Origin: UMGS1696 sp964463375
GTDB lineage: Bacteria > Bacillota > Clostridia > Oscillospirales > CAG-272
Length of the DNA: 64,000 bases
Reading direction: 5' to 3'
Assembly (NCBI GenBank): GCA_964463375.1
Contig: CAYXBQ010000003.1
Coordinates: 95,546 to 159,545, forward strand
In this document: one piece after another, positions 34,055 to 43,786 of the stretch
Position numbering within the stretch: the first letter of the stretch is position 1
How the letters are laid out: each line of letters starts with the position of its first letter
Program-made: the position numbers and the translations under genes
The notes under the pieces: generated by a model
The model's database searches: none
What the model was told of the DNA's origin: nothing
The model's input: the letters and a program-made list of their open reading frames with translations, nothing else

Positions 34055-35530
34055 ATGGCTATGAAGAAAATGCTCGCCATCGACCTGGGCGCATCCAGCG
34101 GACGTGGGATCGTCGGCGGTTACGATGGAAAGAAGATCACCTTAGAAGAGATCCATCGGTTCTCCAATGACCCGGTCATGACCCCCACCGGCTTCTATTG
34201 GGACACCATCCGTCTGCTGTTCGAGATCAAGACGGCGATCCTGAAGGCAACACAGGCCGGCGGCGTGGATACGCTGGGTATCGATACCTGGGGCGTGGAC
34301 TACGGCTACTTAGACAAGACCGGTGCCCTGCTGTCCAATCCCTTCAACTATAGAGACACCAGAACCGTTGGTATCACTGACTATGTGTGGAACAAGTTCG
34401 CCTCCTGGGAAGAGATCTACGGCGTGACCGGGATCCAGAACATGAACTTCAACACCCTGTACCAGATGGCCGCCGACCTGCGTGACCGTCCGTGGCTGCT
34501 GGAAAACGCCGACAAGATGCTGTTCGTACCCGACCTGCTGGGCTACTTCCTGACCGGCAACAAGGCCACCGAATATACCATCGCCTCCACCGGTGCCCTT
34601 CTGGACGCTGCCAAGAGAGATTACGCCGATGGTCTCCTGTCCAAGTTCGGCATCCGTCGTGACGTGTTCTGCGACATCGTACAGCCCGGCACCGAGCTGG
34701 GAACGCTGCGCCTGGAAGAAGAAATGGGCAACTCCACTGCCAAGGTCGTGAAGGTCGCATCCCATGACACCGCTTCTGCCGTGCTGTCCGTACCGGCTCT
34801 GGACGAAGACTTCCTGTACATCTCCAGCGGCACATGGTCTCTGATGGGTATCGAATCCAAGACGCCCGTCATCAACGACCAGACCCTGAAGTATGACTTC
34901 ACCAACGAAGGCGGCGTGTTCGGTACCATCCGGATCCTGAAGAACATCATGGGTCTGTGGATCGAACAGGAATCCCGCAGACAGTGGGCAAGAGAAGGCA
35001 CCAAGTACACCTTCGACGAGCTGTCCGAACAGGCACTGGCCTCCAAGCCTTTGCAGTGCCTGATCAACCCCGACGACCAGCGCTTCGCCACCGCCGGCAA
35101 TATGCCCAAGCGGATCCGGGAATACTGCAAGGAAACCGGTCAGTACGTGCCGGAGACCGTTGGTGAGATCGTTCGTTGCATCTTCGAAAGCCTGGCACTG
35201 CGGTATCGTTGGACGGCAGAAAAGCTGGAGCTGATCACCGGTCGGAAGTACCCCGTGATCAACATCGTAGGCGGCGGTATCAAGGAAGAAATGCTGTCTC
35301 AGTTCGCTGCCGACGCATCCCATAGACTGGTCAACGCCGGTCCCGTGGAAGCCACCTCGCTGGGTAACATCGCTATGCAGGGCATCGCCGCCGGTGAATT
35401 CGCCGACATGTGGGAAGCCCGCCGTGTGATCCGCAATTCCTTCGAGATCAAGGAATACAAGCCGAACACCGAAATGGCCGCTGCCTGGGACGACGCTTAC
35501 GGCAGATTCTGCGCACTGATTGGAGAATGA
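34055..35530 (+). CDS. rhaB: Rhamnulokinase
   Basis: 491 residues of the FGGY sugar-kinase family. N-terminal LAIDLGASSGRGIVGGYDG, the IDTWGVDYGYLD substrate segment and C-terminal NIVGGGIKEEMLSQFAAD fit RhaB. It phosphorylates L-rhamnulose after isomerisation. Followed by L-rhamnose isomerase, which fixes the assignment. No rhamnulose-1-phosphate aldolase is visible. Confidence 0.95.
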   Translation: MAMKKMLAIDLGASSGRGIVGGYDGKKITLEEIHRFSNDPVMTPTGFYWDTIRLLFEIKTAILKATQAGGVDTLGIDTWGVDYGYLDKTGALLSNPFNYRDTRTVGITDYVWNKFASWEEIYGVTGIQNMNFNTLYQMAADLRDRPWLLENADKMLFVPDLLGYFLTGNKATEYTIASTGALLDAAKRDYADGLLSKFGIRRDVFCDIVQPGTELGTLRLEEEMGNSTAKVVKVASHDTASAVLSVPALDEDFLYISSGTWSLMGIESKTPVINDQTLKYDFTNEGGVFGTIRILKNIMGLWIEQESRRQWAREGTKYTFDELSEQALASKPLQCLINPDDQRFATAGNMPKRIREYCKETGQYVPETVGEIVRCIFESLALRYRWTAEKLELITGRKYPVINIVGGGIKEEMLSQFAADASHRLVNAGPVEATSLGNIAMQGIAAGEFADMWEARRVIRNSFEIKEYKPNTEMAAAWDDAYGRFCALIGE

Positions 35531-35538
35531 GTTACGCA

Positions 35539-35560
35539 TCAGTGGATGAATCCACGCTGA
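35539..35560 (+). promoter_or_regulatory. Stem-loop between rhaB and rhaA
   Basis: TCAG-TGGAT-GA-ATCCA-CGCTGA hairpin without a T run; candidate processing or stability element. Confidence 0.4.
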
Positions 35561-35615
35561 CTACAATGGTTCAAACATTTTAACAATACATAATCACGAA
35601 ATGGAGAAAACAAGC

Positions 35616-36872
35616 ATGAGCATCGAAAAAATGTATGCATTTGCAAAGGAACAGTACGCTGCACTGGGCGTAGACACCGACGCTGCTATCGCAAAGGTTG
35701 CCGCTACCCCCGTGTCCATCCACTGCTGGCAGGGCGACGACGTGAGAGGCTTCGAGAACCCCGACGGAGAACTGAGCGGCGGTATCCAGACCACCGGTAA
35801 CTACCCCGGACGTGCGCGCAACATCGACGAACTGCGGGCCGACTTTGACTTCGCTTCCAGCCTGATCCCCGGCCAGAAGAAGCTGTCTCTGCACGCTATC
35901 TATCTGGACAACAACGGCAAGAAGGTGGAAAGAAACGAGATCGACATTGAACACTTCACCTCTTGGGTACAGTGGGCTAAGGAAAGAGATCTGGGTCTGG
36001 ACTACAACCCCACCTGCTTCTCTCACCCCATGGCTGCTGACGGCATGACCCTCGCCAACAACGACCCCGCCATCCGTGCATACTGGGTCGAGCACTGCAT
36101 CCGTTCCCGTCACATCGCCGAATATTTCGGTAAGGAAACCGGCAAGCGTGCCATCATCAACCACTGGGTACCCGATGGATTCAAGGATATTCCCGTGAAC
36201 CGTGCCCAGTCCAGAGCATACCTGGCTGACTCCTACGACAAGATCTTCGCTGAAAAGCTGGACGACAGCTGCATGGGCGACGCTGTGGAATCCAAGGTGT
36301 TCGGTATCGGTGCCGAAAGCTGCACCATCGGTTCCAACGAATTCTACATGGGCTGCGCTATGAAGCACGGCAAGATGGTCACCCTGGACACCGGTCACTT
36401 CCATCCCACCGAAGTGGTTTCCGACAAGCTCAGCGCCGTTCTGACCTACATGAAGGAAGTTATGCTGCACGTATCTCGCCCTGTTCGTTGGGACTCCGAC
36501 CACGTAGTCATCTTCGACGACGAGCTGAAGACCATCGCCAACGAGATCGTTCGCGGCGGCTATGAAAACAGAGTGAACATCGGTCTGGACTTCTTCGATG
36601 CCTCCATCAACCGGATCGCTGCCTGGACCATCGGCTCCAGAAGTATGCAGAAAGCATTGCTGTGGGCGGCTCTGGAACCTGTTTCCATGCTGCAGAAGTT
36701 CGAAGCAGAAGGGGACTACACCTCTCGTCTGGCATATCTGGAAGAGATCAAGACCTATCCCTTTGCTGCCGTTTGGGATTACTACTGCGAAAAGCAGGGC
36801 GTTCCCACCCGTGACAGCTGGGTTGCTGATGTGAAGAATTATGAAAAGAAGATCCTGGAAATCAGAAAGTAA
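35616..36872 (+). CDS. rhaA: L-rhamnose isomerase
   Basis: 418 residues. Strong RhaA signatures: SIHCWQGDDVRGFE, LDYNPTCFSHPMAADG, LDTGHFHPTE and VRWDSDHVVIFDDE with metal ligands. It converts L-rhamnose to L-rhamnulose. The chosen ATG follows GGAG by 10 bases; an in-frame ATG 15 bases earlier overlaps the ribosome site. Codon use is strongly biased, suggesting high expression. Confidence 0.96.
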   Translation: MSIEKMYAFAKEQYAALGVDTDAAIAKVAATPVSIHCWQGDDVRGFENPDGELSGGIQTTGNYPGRARNIDELRADFDFASSLIPGQKKLSLHAIYLDNNGKKVERNEIDIEHFTSWVQWAKERDLGLDYNPTCFSHPMAADGMTLANNDPAIRAYWVEHCIRSRHIAEYFGKETGKRAIINHWVPDGFKDIPVNRAQSRAYLADSYDKIFAEKLDDSCMGDAVESKVFGIGAESCTIGSNEFYMGCAMKHGKMVTLDTGHFHPTEVVSDKLSAVLTYMKEVMLHVSRPVRWDSDHVVIFDDELKTIANEIVRGGYENRVNIGLDFFDASINRIAAWTIGSRSMQKALLWAALEPVSMLQKFEAEGDYTSRLAYLEEIKTYPFAAVWDYYCEKQGVPTRDSWVADVKNYEKKILEIRK

Positions 36873-38103
36873 TTTTCCTCCGATTTTCCCGGTATCCAAG
36901 AGACTGGCGGCACTATTTTGTGTCTCCAGTCTGTTGGCGTTTTCGGCGACCTCCTGCGGCCTCGTAGAAATGCGGGATGCGACCAGCGAGGTCCTGACCC
37001 GTGCGGAGACCACTGCCCCCACCCTGCAGCAGGCCGAACGGTACAGCGTGGTCGAAAGCGTGGGAGAAACGGAAACAATGCCGGAGACGGAAGCAGCTGT
37101 GGAAGAAGAACCGGCTATGCATGTGGCTTTGGCAGTGGCGGGCGGCGTGCGGATCGACGATGCTATCCTGTCCGATGCGGCCTCCCGGGCTGCGGAAGGG
37201 AAGGACTATAGCTTTTTGACCATGTACGCCAACATCTTCCCCGTGATCCAGAACGCCGATATGACCATGGTCACGTTACAGGATCCGGTGGGCGATGGCA
37301 CAGGCGCTATGCCCATGGATTCCCTGACCGCACTGACCGACCTGGGCTTTGACGTGATCAACGTGGCAGGTACCGATCGGCTGGAAAATGCCGGGGCAGG
37401 CCTGCGTACTACCGTGGATAACGTATGTACCCATGACGTGCTGGAGATCGGTGCCTATAAGGACGACATCGATGCCGGAGACGTGCGGGTGCTGGAGCAG
37501 GACGGCGTGCGGGTGGCCTATGTGGCGTTCACCGAAAATGCCGATACCGATACAGATGGCCTGATTCTGCACGACCTGACCGATGCCGCTAACGTGACTG
37601 CCATCGTCACCTATGCCGATCTGGTGTCGGATGTGGTGGTGGTGTCTGTGACCTGGGAAAACGGAACGAGCAACACCGTCCGTGCCGAACAGCGTTCCGC
37701 CTGCCAGCTTTTGGCAGAGGCCGGTGCCGATATCATCGTGGGCAATGACGGTCGTGGTCTGCAAACTGCGGAATGGCTCACCGCCGAGGATGGTACCCAA
37801 ACGCTGGCAGTCTATTCTCTGGGCGATCTGCTCTCCACAGGCAGCGATGCGCAAACGACCCTGAGCGGTGTGCTCACGCTGGATGTCGTGATGAACGAGG
37901 CCGGTGAGACAACGCTGGAAGACGTACAAATCCTGCCGGTGGTGAAGCATTATACCGCCGAAGGAGGATACCAGGTGACGGAGCTGTCCAAATATACCGC
38001 CGATATGGCCGCCCTCCATGGATTGGGCAATATCACCGTAGATGCATTGCAGTCTGTTGTGAACGGGACCCTTCCCGCCGCTTTTCTGCCGACCAACAAC
38101 TGA
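36841..38103 (+). CDS. CapA-like lipoprotein (poly-gamma-glutamate synthesis/phosphoesterase fold)
   Basis: 420 residues. Lipoprotein signal with lipobox SATSC (Cys39) after a basic N-terminus, then a Thr/Glu-rich linker and a CapA-like metallophosphatase-type domain (VALAVAGGVRIDD, VINVAGTDRLEN, VAYVAFTEN, DIIVGNDGRGLQ). Usual CapA motifs such as GDxM and HWG are weakened, so catalytic activity is doubtful. The start lies 32 bases inside rhaA in another frame; no alternative start precedes the signal peptide. It is followed 12 bases later by a second lipoprotein gene. Confidence 0.75.
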   Translation: MKRRSWKSESNFPPIFPVSKRLAALFCVSSLLAFSATSCGLVEMRDATSEVLTRAETTAPTLQQAERYSVVESVGETETMPETEAAVEEEPAMHVALAVAGGVRIDDAILSDAASRAAEGKDYSFLTMYANIFPVIQNADMTMVTLQDPVGDGTGAMPMDSLTALTDLGFDVINVAGTDRLENAGAGLRTTVDNVCTHDVLEIGAYKDDIDAGDVRVLEQDGVRVAYVAFTENADTDTDGLILHDLTDAANVTAIVTYADLVSDVVVVSVTWENGTSNTVRAEQRSACQLLAEAGADIIVGNDGRGLQTAEWLTAEDGTQTLAVYSLGDLLSTGSDAQTTLSGVLTLDVVMNEAGETTLEDVQILPVVKHYTAEGGYQVTELSKYTADMAALHGLGNITVDALQSVVNGTLPAAFLPTNN

Positions 38104-38115
38104 CAAGAGTGACCC

Positions 38116-38877
38116 ATGAAAAAAACACTGCGTACCCCCATTTTACTGCTGCTCATGGGCACACTGCTGGTGTCCTGTTCCCCTAAGGAGAGTGTAAAGG
38201 AAAAACCCAAGCCGGGCTATCCCTCTCTGGGCGTGGGTCGGCCTACACAAGCGGAACCGATCGAGGACAATGGCATCACCATATGTGTCGATCCGGGACA
38301 CGGCTTCGATGACGTGGGTTGCTCCAGCGACTATCTGACGGATGGCAGGGAAGAAAAAGATATGACCCTGCTGTACGCCAAGGCACTGGCCGAAAAGCTG
38401 GAGACCATGGGCTATACCGTGATTCTGTCCCATGACGGCGAATCCTTTCCGCAGACATATAACTTCAATGACAATAATATTTTCAGTGTGGATGAACGAG
38501 CCGCCTACGTCAATTCTTTGGACGTAGACTATTTCGTATCCCTGCACTGTGATACCTTCGACGAAGACGACTCCGTGGGCGGGATCCGGGTATATTACTA
38601 CGATTCCGAGGTGAAGACCGATACCTTTTCCGATGCCGTCGCCAATTCCATCAGTGCCTATCTGGCCAAGGAATTCCCGGAGGAAAAGGCTCCCAGCGTC
38701 CACGACAACCAGTCCTATGCGGTGCTGCGGGAGACCACCATGGCAGCGTCTCTGATCGAGATCGGCTTTATCTCCAACGAGAACGATGCCGTACATATCC
38801 AGGATCCCGCCTGGCAGGAGAAATTCATAAACGGTGTGGCTGCCGGGATCAACGGGTATTTCTCACTTTACCAATGA
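38116..38877 (+). CDS. N-acetylmuramoyl-L-alanine amidase lipoprotein (amidase_3)
   Basis: 253 residues. Lipobox LVSCS with Cys21. The amidase_3 zinc set is present: VDPGHG (His), EEKD (Glu), SLHCD (His), and the catalytic Glu in SLIEIGF. It would cut the sugar-peptide bond of peptidoglycan on the outer membrane face. Paired with the CapA-like lipoprotein, probably for cell wall or spore coat work. 12 bases to the AEC gene. Confidence 0.93.
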   Translation: MKKTLRTPILLLLMGTLLVSCSPKESVKEKPKPGYPSLGVGRPTQAEPIEDNGITICVDPGHGFDDVGCSSDYLTDGREEKDMTLLYAKALAEKLETMGYTVILSHDGESFPQTYNFNDNNIFSVDERAAYVNSLDVDYFVSLHCDTFDEDDSVGGIRVYYYDSEVKTDTFSDAVANSISAYLAKEFPEEKAPSVHDNQSYAVLRETTMAASLIEIGFISNENDAVHIQDPAWQEKFINGVAAGINGYFSLYQ

Positions 38878-38889
38878 CGAGGCAGTATT

Positions 38890-39849
38890 ATGCTTACCAA
38901 TCTGCTCTACAGCATCAACGCCGTTTTCCCCATATTTATCTTAGTGATCTTAGGCTACCTGCTGCGGCGTTTCAACTTTATCACAGACGAATTCTGTGAC
39001 GTGTCGGAACGGGTGGTGTTCAAGATCGCCCTGCCCATCATGCTGTTTCTGGATGTGGCCGGTTCGTCGCTGGAGGTGATCGGCGACATGCGGCTGATCT
39101 GGTTCTGCGTGACCACGGTGACGACAGCCTTTGTGCTGGTCAGCGTGTTTGCTCAGCTTTGCATCCGGGACAGAAGCAAGCGGGGTGCCTTTATCCAAGG
39201 GGCCTGCCGCTCCAATTTTGCCATACTGGGCGTGCCGATCGCCGAGAATATGTTCGGTTCCATCGGAGCGCAGACCATTGCCATCGTCATGCCCTTTGTG
39301 ATCCTCATGTTCAATGCCTATTCCGTGGTGATCCTGACCCTGTTCTCCGACGACGAGAACACCAAGCTGGACAAAAAACGGGTGCTGGGTATTCTGAAAA
39401 ACATCGTGACCAATCCGCTGATCATCGGTGTGGTGCTGGGATTTTTGGTCATGCTGCTTCCGTGGGAGCTGCCGGTGATTGCGAACAAGAGCCTGAACTA
39501 CTTAAGCGACCTGTGTACCCCGCTGGCGCTCATGAGTCTGGGTGCCAACTTCAAGCCTGCCAACCTGAAGGGAAGAGTGGGCTATGCCATCGGCTCCTCG
39601 CTGTGTAAAACGGTGCTTTTGCCGGGGATCATGGTGACGCTGGCGGCACTGCTGGGGTTCCGGGACGTGGCACTGGGCGTGATCCTGATCCTGTTTGGTG
39701 CACCCACCGCCGTATCCAGCTACATCATGGCAAAGAAAATGCACAACGATGGGGAGCTGGCGGCACAGATCCTGCTGCTGACCACACTGCTGTGTATCTT
39801 CACCATATTCATCGGGATATTCATCCTGAAAACATTGCAACTGATATAA
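38890..39849 (+). CDS. AEC-family permease (auxin efflux carrier-like)
   Basis: 319 residues, about 10 membrane helices, ending in the short C-terminus FTIFIGIFILKTLQLI. AEC carriers export or import organic acids or malate-type solutes. The segment RSNFAILGVPIAENMFG is a family landmark. Last helix block GAPTAVSSYIMAKKM matches. Co-transcribed with the upstream lipoproteins by spacing. Confidence 0.88.
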   Translation: MLTNLLYSINAVFPIFILVILGYLLRRFNFITDEFCDVSERVVFKIALPIMLFLDVAGSSLEVIGDMRLIWFCVTTVTTAFVLVSVFAQLCIRDRSKRGAFIQGACRSNFAILGVPIAENMFGSIGAQTIAIVMPFVILMFNAYSVVILTLFSDDENTKLDKKRVLGILKNIVTNPLIIGVVLGFLVMLLPWELPVIANKSLNYLSDLCTPLALMSLGANFKPANLKGRVGYAIGSSLCKTVLLPGIMVTLAALLGFRDVALGVILILFGAPTAVSSYIMAKKMHNDGELAAQILLLTTLLCIFTIFIGIFILKTLQLI

Positions 39850-39870
39850 AATTATAAGGAGACAATAGAT

Positions 39871-40914
39871 ATGATCAATCTGGAAAAAGAGATCCGGGAA
39901 CAGCCTGCCGCTCTGGCCAATGTGCTGCCCGCCAACATGGACACCATCGATGCCATCGTAAAGGAAGCAAAGGACGCCGGTGTGTCCAGCATCTACTTCG
40001 CCGCAAGAGGTACCTCTGACCACGCATGCGTATATGCACAGTACCTGTTCGCCATCCTGGCCGGGATCCCCTGCACCCTGGGTACGCCCTCCGTATTCAC
40101 CAAGTACGGTGCTAAGGTGAACCTGAAGGGTATGCTGGTCATCGGCGTGTCCCAGTCCGGTAAGGCTGAGGACGTGCTGGCTGTGCTGGAATCCGCCAAT
40201 GCCGACGGTGCCATCACCGTAGCTGTGACCAACAACACCGAATCCCCCATGGCAAAGACCGCCAAGTACCACCTGTTCTGCGACTGCGGTTTCGAAGCCA
40301 GCATCGCCGCTACCAAGACCTTCACCACCCAGATGATGCTGCTGGCAGGTCTGGCTGCCAAGTTCGCCGGTAACGAATGCTTCCTGCAGAACCTGATGGA
40401 AAATGTTCCTGCCGCTGTGGGCAAGTTCATGGACGAGACCGTTCCCGCCGTGGAAGCACTGGCTGAAAAGTACCAGAACATCCCCGGTGCCATCATCCTG
40501 GGTCGTGGTATCTCCTACCCCATCGCACTGGAAGGCGCTCTGAAGATGCTGGAGACCAACAAGCTGAAGATGAAGGGCTATCCCACCTCCGACTTCCACC
40601 ATGGTCCTATCGCCCAGGTGAAGAAGGGCGACCTGGTGTTCGTGCTGTCTCCCAAGGGTGCTACCGACGGCGACTCCCGTGACATCATCGAAAAGCTGCT
40701 GAAGGAAGAAGCAGACGTGCTGGTGGTGACCAACGACGAATCTCAGATCCTGCCCGGCACCCATGGTATCGTCGTACCCTGCACCGGCAACGAGCTGACC
40801 TCTCCCTTCGTGAACGTGCTGGTATTCCAGATGCTGGCTTGCAAGATGACCATCATCCGTGGCATCGACCCCGACAAGGCCGGCACCATCAACAAGATCA
40901 CCATCACCAAGTAA
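39871..40914 (+). CDS. Double SIS-domain sugar-phosphate isomerase/deaminase (GlmS-like without glutaminase domain)
   Basis: 347 residues with two SIS domains: FAARGTSDHACVYAQYL (first) and LGRGISYPIALEGALKMLE (second), plus SDFHHGPIAQV near the active site, as in GlmS isomerase halves and type II glucosamine-6-phosphate deaminases (NagB-II) or AgaS-like proteins. It lacks the N-terminal glutaminase, so it more likely deaminates or isomerises an amino-sugar phosphate. High codon bias. Strong terminator follows. Confidence 0.85.
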   Translation: MINLEKEIREQPAALANVLPANMDTIDAIVKEAKDAGVSSIYFAARGTSDHACVYAQYLFAILAGIPCTLGTPSVFTKYGAKVNLKGMLVIGVSQSGKAEDVLAVLESANADGAITVAVTNNTESPMAKTAKYHLFCDCGFEASIAATKTFTTQMMLLAGLAAKFAGNECFLQNLMENVPAAVGKFMDETVPAVEALAEKYQNIPGAIILGRGISYPIALEGALKMLETNKLKMKGYPTSDFHHGPIAQVKKGDLVFVLSPKGATDGDSRDIIEKLLKEEADVLVVTNDESQILPGTHGIVVPCTGNELTSPFVNVLVFQMLACKMTIIRGIDPDKAGTINKITITK

Positions 40915-40926
40915 TATCTGCCAAAC

Positions 40927-40963
40927 AAAAAAGCATCAGCAAAACAAGGCTGGTGCTTTTTTT
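40927..40963 (+). terminator. Terminator of the rhamnose-to-SIS gene string
   Basis: AAAAAAGCATCAGC / GCTGGTGCTTTTTTT stem-loop. Confidence 0.85.
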
Positions 40964-40986
40964 GTATCAAAAAGGGTTTCCATGCA

Positions 40987-43674
40987 CTATCGCTTTTGTA
41001 CCAAAGACCGTTTTTTCTCCACCCATTTCCGCAGCGCATCCGCAGGCAGCACCGTCCACGACAATAGCCAGCACCACAGCAGCGTCTCGCCGGAAAGCGG
41101 CACTGTGTGAAATATGCTGCCACCAAAATAGACGATCAACAGCTGGATCATGGCGACCGCCGGCAGGATCACAAGAAACGCCCGATTCTGCCCCAGTCCC
41201 GCCGTGAACCGGATCCGTGGTGTCCGTACCGTGAAGGCAAAATGTACCCCACAGAACACGAACAGCGCAAAGAACACCGTGAGAAAAATATCCATATCTC
41301 CATGCCCCAGCCGATACCAGGCTAAGGAGGACGTGAGAAAGCCTACGCACAACGCAATGGTATAGCCGGCCGAAAGCAGGATCTGCCGCACCATGTCCCC
41401 GGTCACAATGGGTTCGTTTCGGCCAATGGGAGCCGCACGCATATATGCCGGCAGCGGTGCTTCTCCCGCAAAGGCAAGAGAACCCAGCGTATCCATGATG
41501 ATGTTGACCCAAAGCATCTGGATCACCGTCACCGGATGCTCAAAGCCCAGAAGCGGCCCCAGCAGCGATACACCGACCGCCGAAAGATTCATGATCAGCT
41601 GGAATACGATGAACTTCCGTATGCTCTGGAAGATCGTGCGGCCAAAGAGGACGGCCTTGCCAATGGAGACAAAGTTGTCGTCCGTGATCACAATGTCCCC
41701 GGCTTCTCGAGCTACATCGGTGCCGCTGCCCATGGCAAAGCCCACATCCGCTGCCTTCAGTGCCGGTGCATCGTTGATCCCATCCCCCGTCATGCCCACC
41801 ACGTGCCCGCAACGCTGTGCCGCCCGCACCAAACGACTTTTGTCGGTAGGTGTGACTCGAGAGATGATCCGCACCTGTGGCAGGATGGCAGTGAGCTGCT
41901 CCTCCGACAACCGGGATAGCTCCTGCCCACGAAGCACCAGCTGCTCCCCGTACCGCAGTGCCATAGCCGGATCGTAGAGCTTCCAGTCCGGCGAAAGGAT
42001 CCCGGTGCGCTGACCAATGGCGGCCGCTGTCCATTCGTTGTCCCCGGTCAGCATCACCACCTGGATCCCCGCCACTTGACACGCCGCTACCGCCGACTCC
42101 ACCTGCGGCCGGATCTCATCCTGCAAGACCCAAAGCACCGTGAAGCATAGGGAAATGGGCTCCCCCTTTTCCAGCTGCTCAAACTGCTCCGGCGAAAACT
42201 GCCCCTGCAGCAGTACCCGCCCACAATGGGAAGCCGCATCCCGAATGGCCTCCTGCAAAGCCTGCCGTTGCGCCGGATCCATGGTGCGTACCTGCCCCTG
42301 TGCATCCAGCCAGGTGTGGCAGAAGGGCAGCAGCAGCTCCGCAGCCCCTCGGATACAGCCCATGTTGCGGTCACAGCCTGCGCTGTATTTCCGGCTGGAA
42401 TCAAAGAGGATCTGCCGCAGTGGCCGCACATCGGTGCTTTTTGTTCGGTGCAAAAACCGCCCGATCGCCGCCTCCGTAGGATTGCCACTGCCACCACATA
42501 GTGCATCGCCCACCACGCAGGAGTGCCGCAGTAGATCGGGCAGCCCATCCATAGCCGTGTATATCCCATCCCCTGTGTGTACGGCCGAAACGGTGAGCTT
42601 GCCGGTGGTCAGCGTGCCGGTCTTGTCGGTGAACAGCATACTGAGACTGCCCGCCGTTTCGATCCCCACCAGCTTGCGCACCAGCACGCCGTTTTTCATC
42701 ATCTTCCGCATGTTGGACGACAGCACCACCGTGATCATCATGGGCAGCCCCTCCGGCACCGCCACCACCAAAATGGAGATCGCCATGGTGATGGCAGAAA
42801 GGCATTCCGACCAAACAAAGGGTAGATCCTGCAGCCGTGTCCACATGATGGAGAGATTTCTGCCGGAATCTAAGTAAAATGCTTGAAAGAGATGGGCCAG
42901 TGCCACGCAAAAGGCCGACACATACCCGATCCGGCTGATGCTGCGTGCCAGATGGGTCAGCCGCTCCTTCAAGGGACTGGGCAGCTCGGCCGATTGCAGC
43001 TGGGATGCCACCTGCCCATAGACCGTGTGATCCCCCACCGCAAGCAGCTGCATCACCCCACTGCCGCTGCAAACTGCACTGCCACGGAACAGCCCATGGG
43101 GATCCTCCAGCGAAAGCACCTGCGCCGGATCTACCACACCATCGATGGCCGTTTTGTCTACCGGACTGCTTTCTCCCGTGAGCGAGGAGGCATCCACCTG
43201 TAGCTTGCCCCCCAGCAAGACCCCGTCCGCCGGTACGATGTCCCCCGGATGGAGCAGCACGAGGTCGCCACACACCAGATCCCCAATGGCAACCACCGTG
43301 TCCCGCCCATCCCGCCGCACCGTATACGTCCGCTCGCCCAGCACCGCATACAGCTTCACAAAGGCCTTGCCGCTGCTGTATTCGGAGATCGTGGAGACGA
43401 AAGCGGAAATGCATATAGCCAGTGCGATCCCGCCGCATTCGTACCAGTCCACATCGGGGAAGAGAAAAAGAACGTTGATCCCCAGTGCGCCGATCAGGAT
43501 CCGGATGATGGGATCGTTTAGATTGCGAAAAAACTGCGTGAGAAACCCCGGTGTCTTCTGCTGGGTGATCCGGTTGTCCCCCTGCTTTTGTCGGGATCGG
43601 AGCACCTCCTCCTGGGTCAGCCCGGAAAGCGTGGGCGATGTGGCAGTCACCGGTGGATTTTGTATCTGTATCAT
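40987..43674 (-). CDS. P-type cation-transporting ATPase (Ca2+-type, P2)
   Basis: 895 residues. Phosphorylation motif DKTGTLTTGK, the TGES actuator loop (SLTGESSP) and hinge MTGDGINDAPALK are all present; the C-terminus has six membrane helices. The size, N-terminal cation_ATPase_N and C-terminal domains fit Ca2+ or related divalent pumps. AAAGGA ribosome site. It follows a DUF4830-like gene on the same strand after 112 bases. Confidence 0.93.
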   Translation of the reverse strand: MIQIQNPPVTATSPTLSGLTQEEVLRSRQKQGDNRITQQKTPGFLTQFFRNLNDPIIRILIGALGINVLFLFPDVDWYECGGIALAICISAFVSTISEYSSGKAFVKLYAVLGERTYTVRRDGRDTVVAIGDLVCGDLVLLHPGDIVPADGVLLGGKLQVDASSLTGESSPVDKTAIDGVVDPAQVLSLEDPHGLFRGSAVCSGSGVMQLLAVGDHTVYGQVASQLQSAELPSPLKERLTHLARSISRIGYVSAFCVALAHLFQAFYLDSGRNLSIMWTRLQDLPFVWSECLSAITMAISILVVAVPEGLPMMITVVLSSNMRKMMKNGVLVRKLVGIETAGSLSMLFTDKTGTLTTGKLTVSAVHTGDGIYTAMDGLPDLLRHSCVVGDALCGGSGNPTEAAIGRFLHRTKSTDVRPLRQILFDSSRKYSAGCDRNMGCIRGAAELLLPFCHTWLDAQGQVRTMDPAQRQALQEAIRDAASHCGRVLLQGQFSPEQFEQLEKGEPISLCFTVLWVLQDEIRPQVESAVAACQVAGIQVVMLTGDNEWTAAAIGQRTGILSPDWKLYDPAMALRYGEQLVLRGQELSRLSEEQLTAILPQVRIISRVTPTDKSRLVRAAQRCGHVVGMTGDGINDAPALKAADVGFAMGSGTDVAREAGDIVITDDNFVSIGKAVLFGRTIFQSIRKFIVFQLIMNLSAVGVSLLGPLLGFEHPVTVIQMLWVNIIMDTLGSLAFAGEAPLPAYMRAAPIGRNEPIVTGDMVRQILLSAGYTIALCVGFLTSSLAWYRLGHGDMDIFLTVFFALFVFCGVHFAFTVRTPRIRFTAGLGQNRAFLVILPAVAMIQLLIVYFGGSIFHTVPLSGETLLWCWLLSWTVLPADALRKWVEKKRSLVQKR

Positions 43675-43739
43675 ACAAGGATCCTTTCTTTTTTTATGCA
43701 GGATCTTTCGGGGAAAAGGACAAATTTTCCGGGGAATAC

Positions 43740-43768
43740 TTGCATCCCGGCAGAAAACGTGGTATACT
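43740..43768 (+). promoter_or_regulatory. Plus-strand promoter facing into the DUF4830-like gene (antisense)
   Basis: TTGCAT (43740-43745), 17-base spacer ending TGG, TATACT (43763-43768). It lies between two leftward genes, so its transcript would be antisense to the DUF4830-like gene and could continue into the rightward dehydrogenase gene. A perfect short hairpin TGACG-TACAAG-CGTCA (43773-43788) follows it. Confidence 0.55.
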
Positions 43769-43786
43769 TATATTGACGTACAAGCG

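Noticed and set aside
43675..43786. Small gene between the cation ATPase and the DUF4830-like gene
   Set aside because: No supported ORF; the strand-plus promoter and hairpin explain the visible structure.
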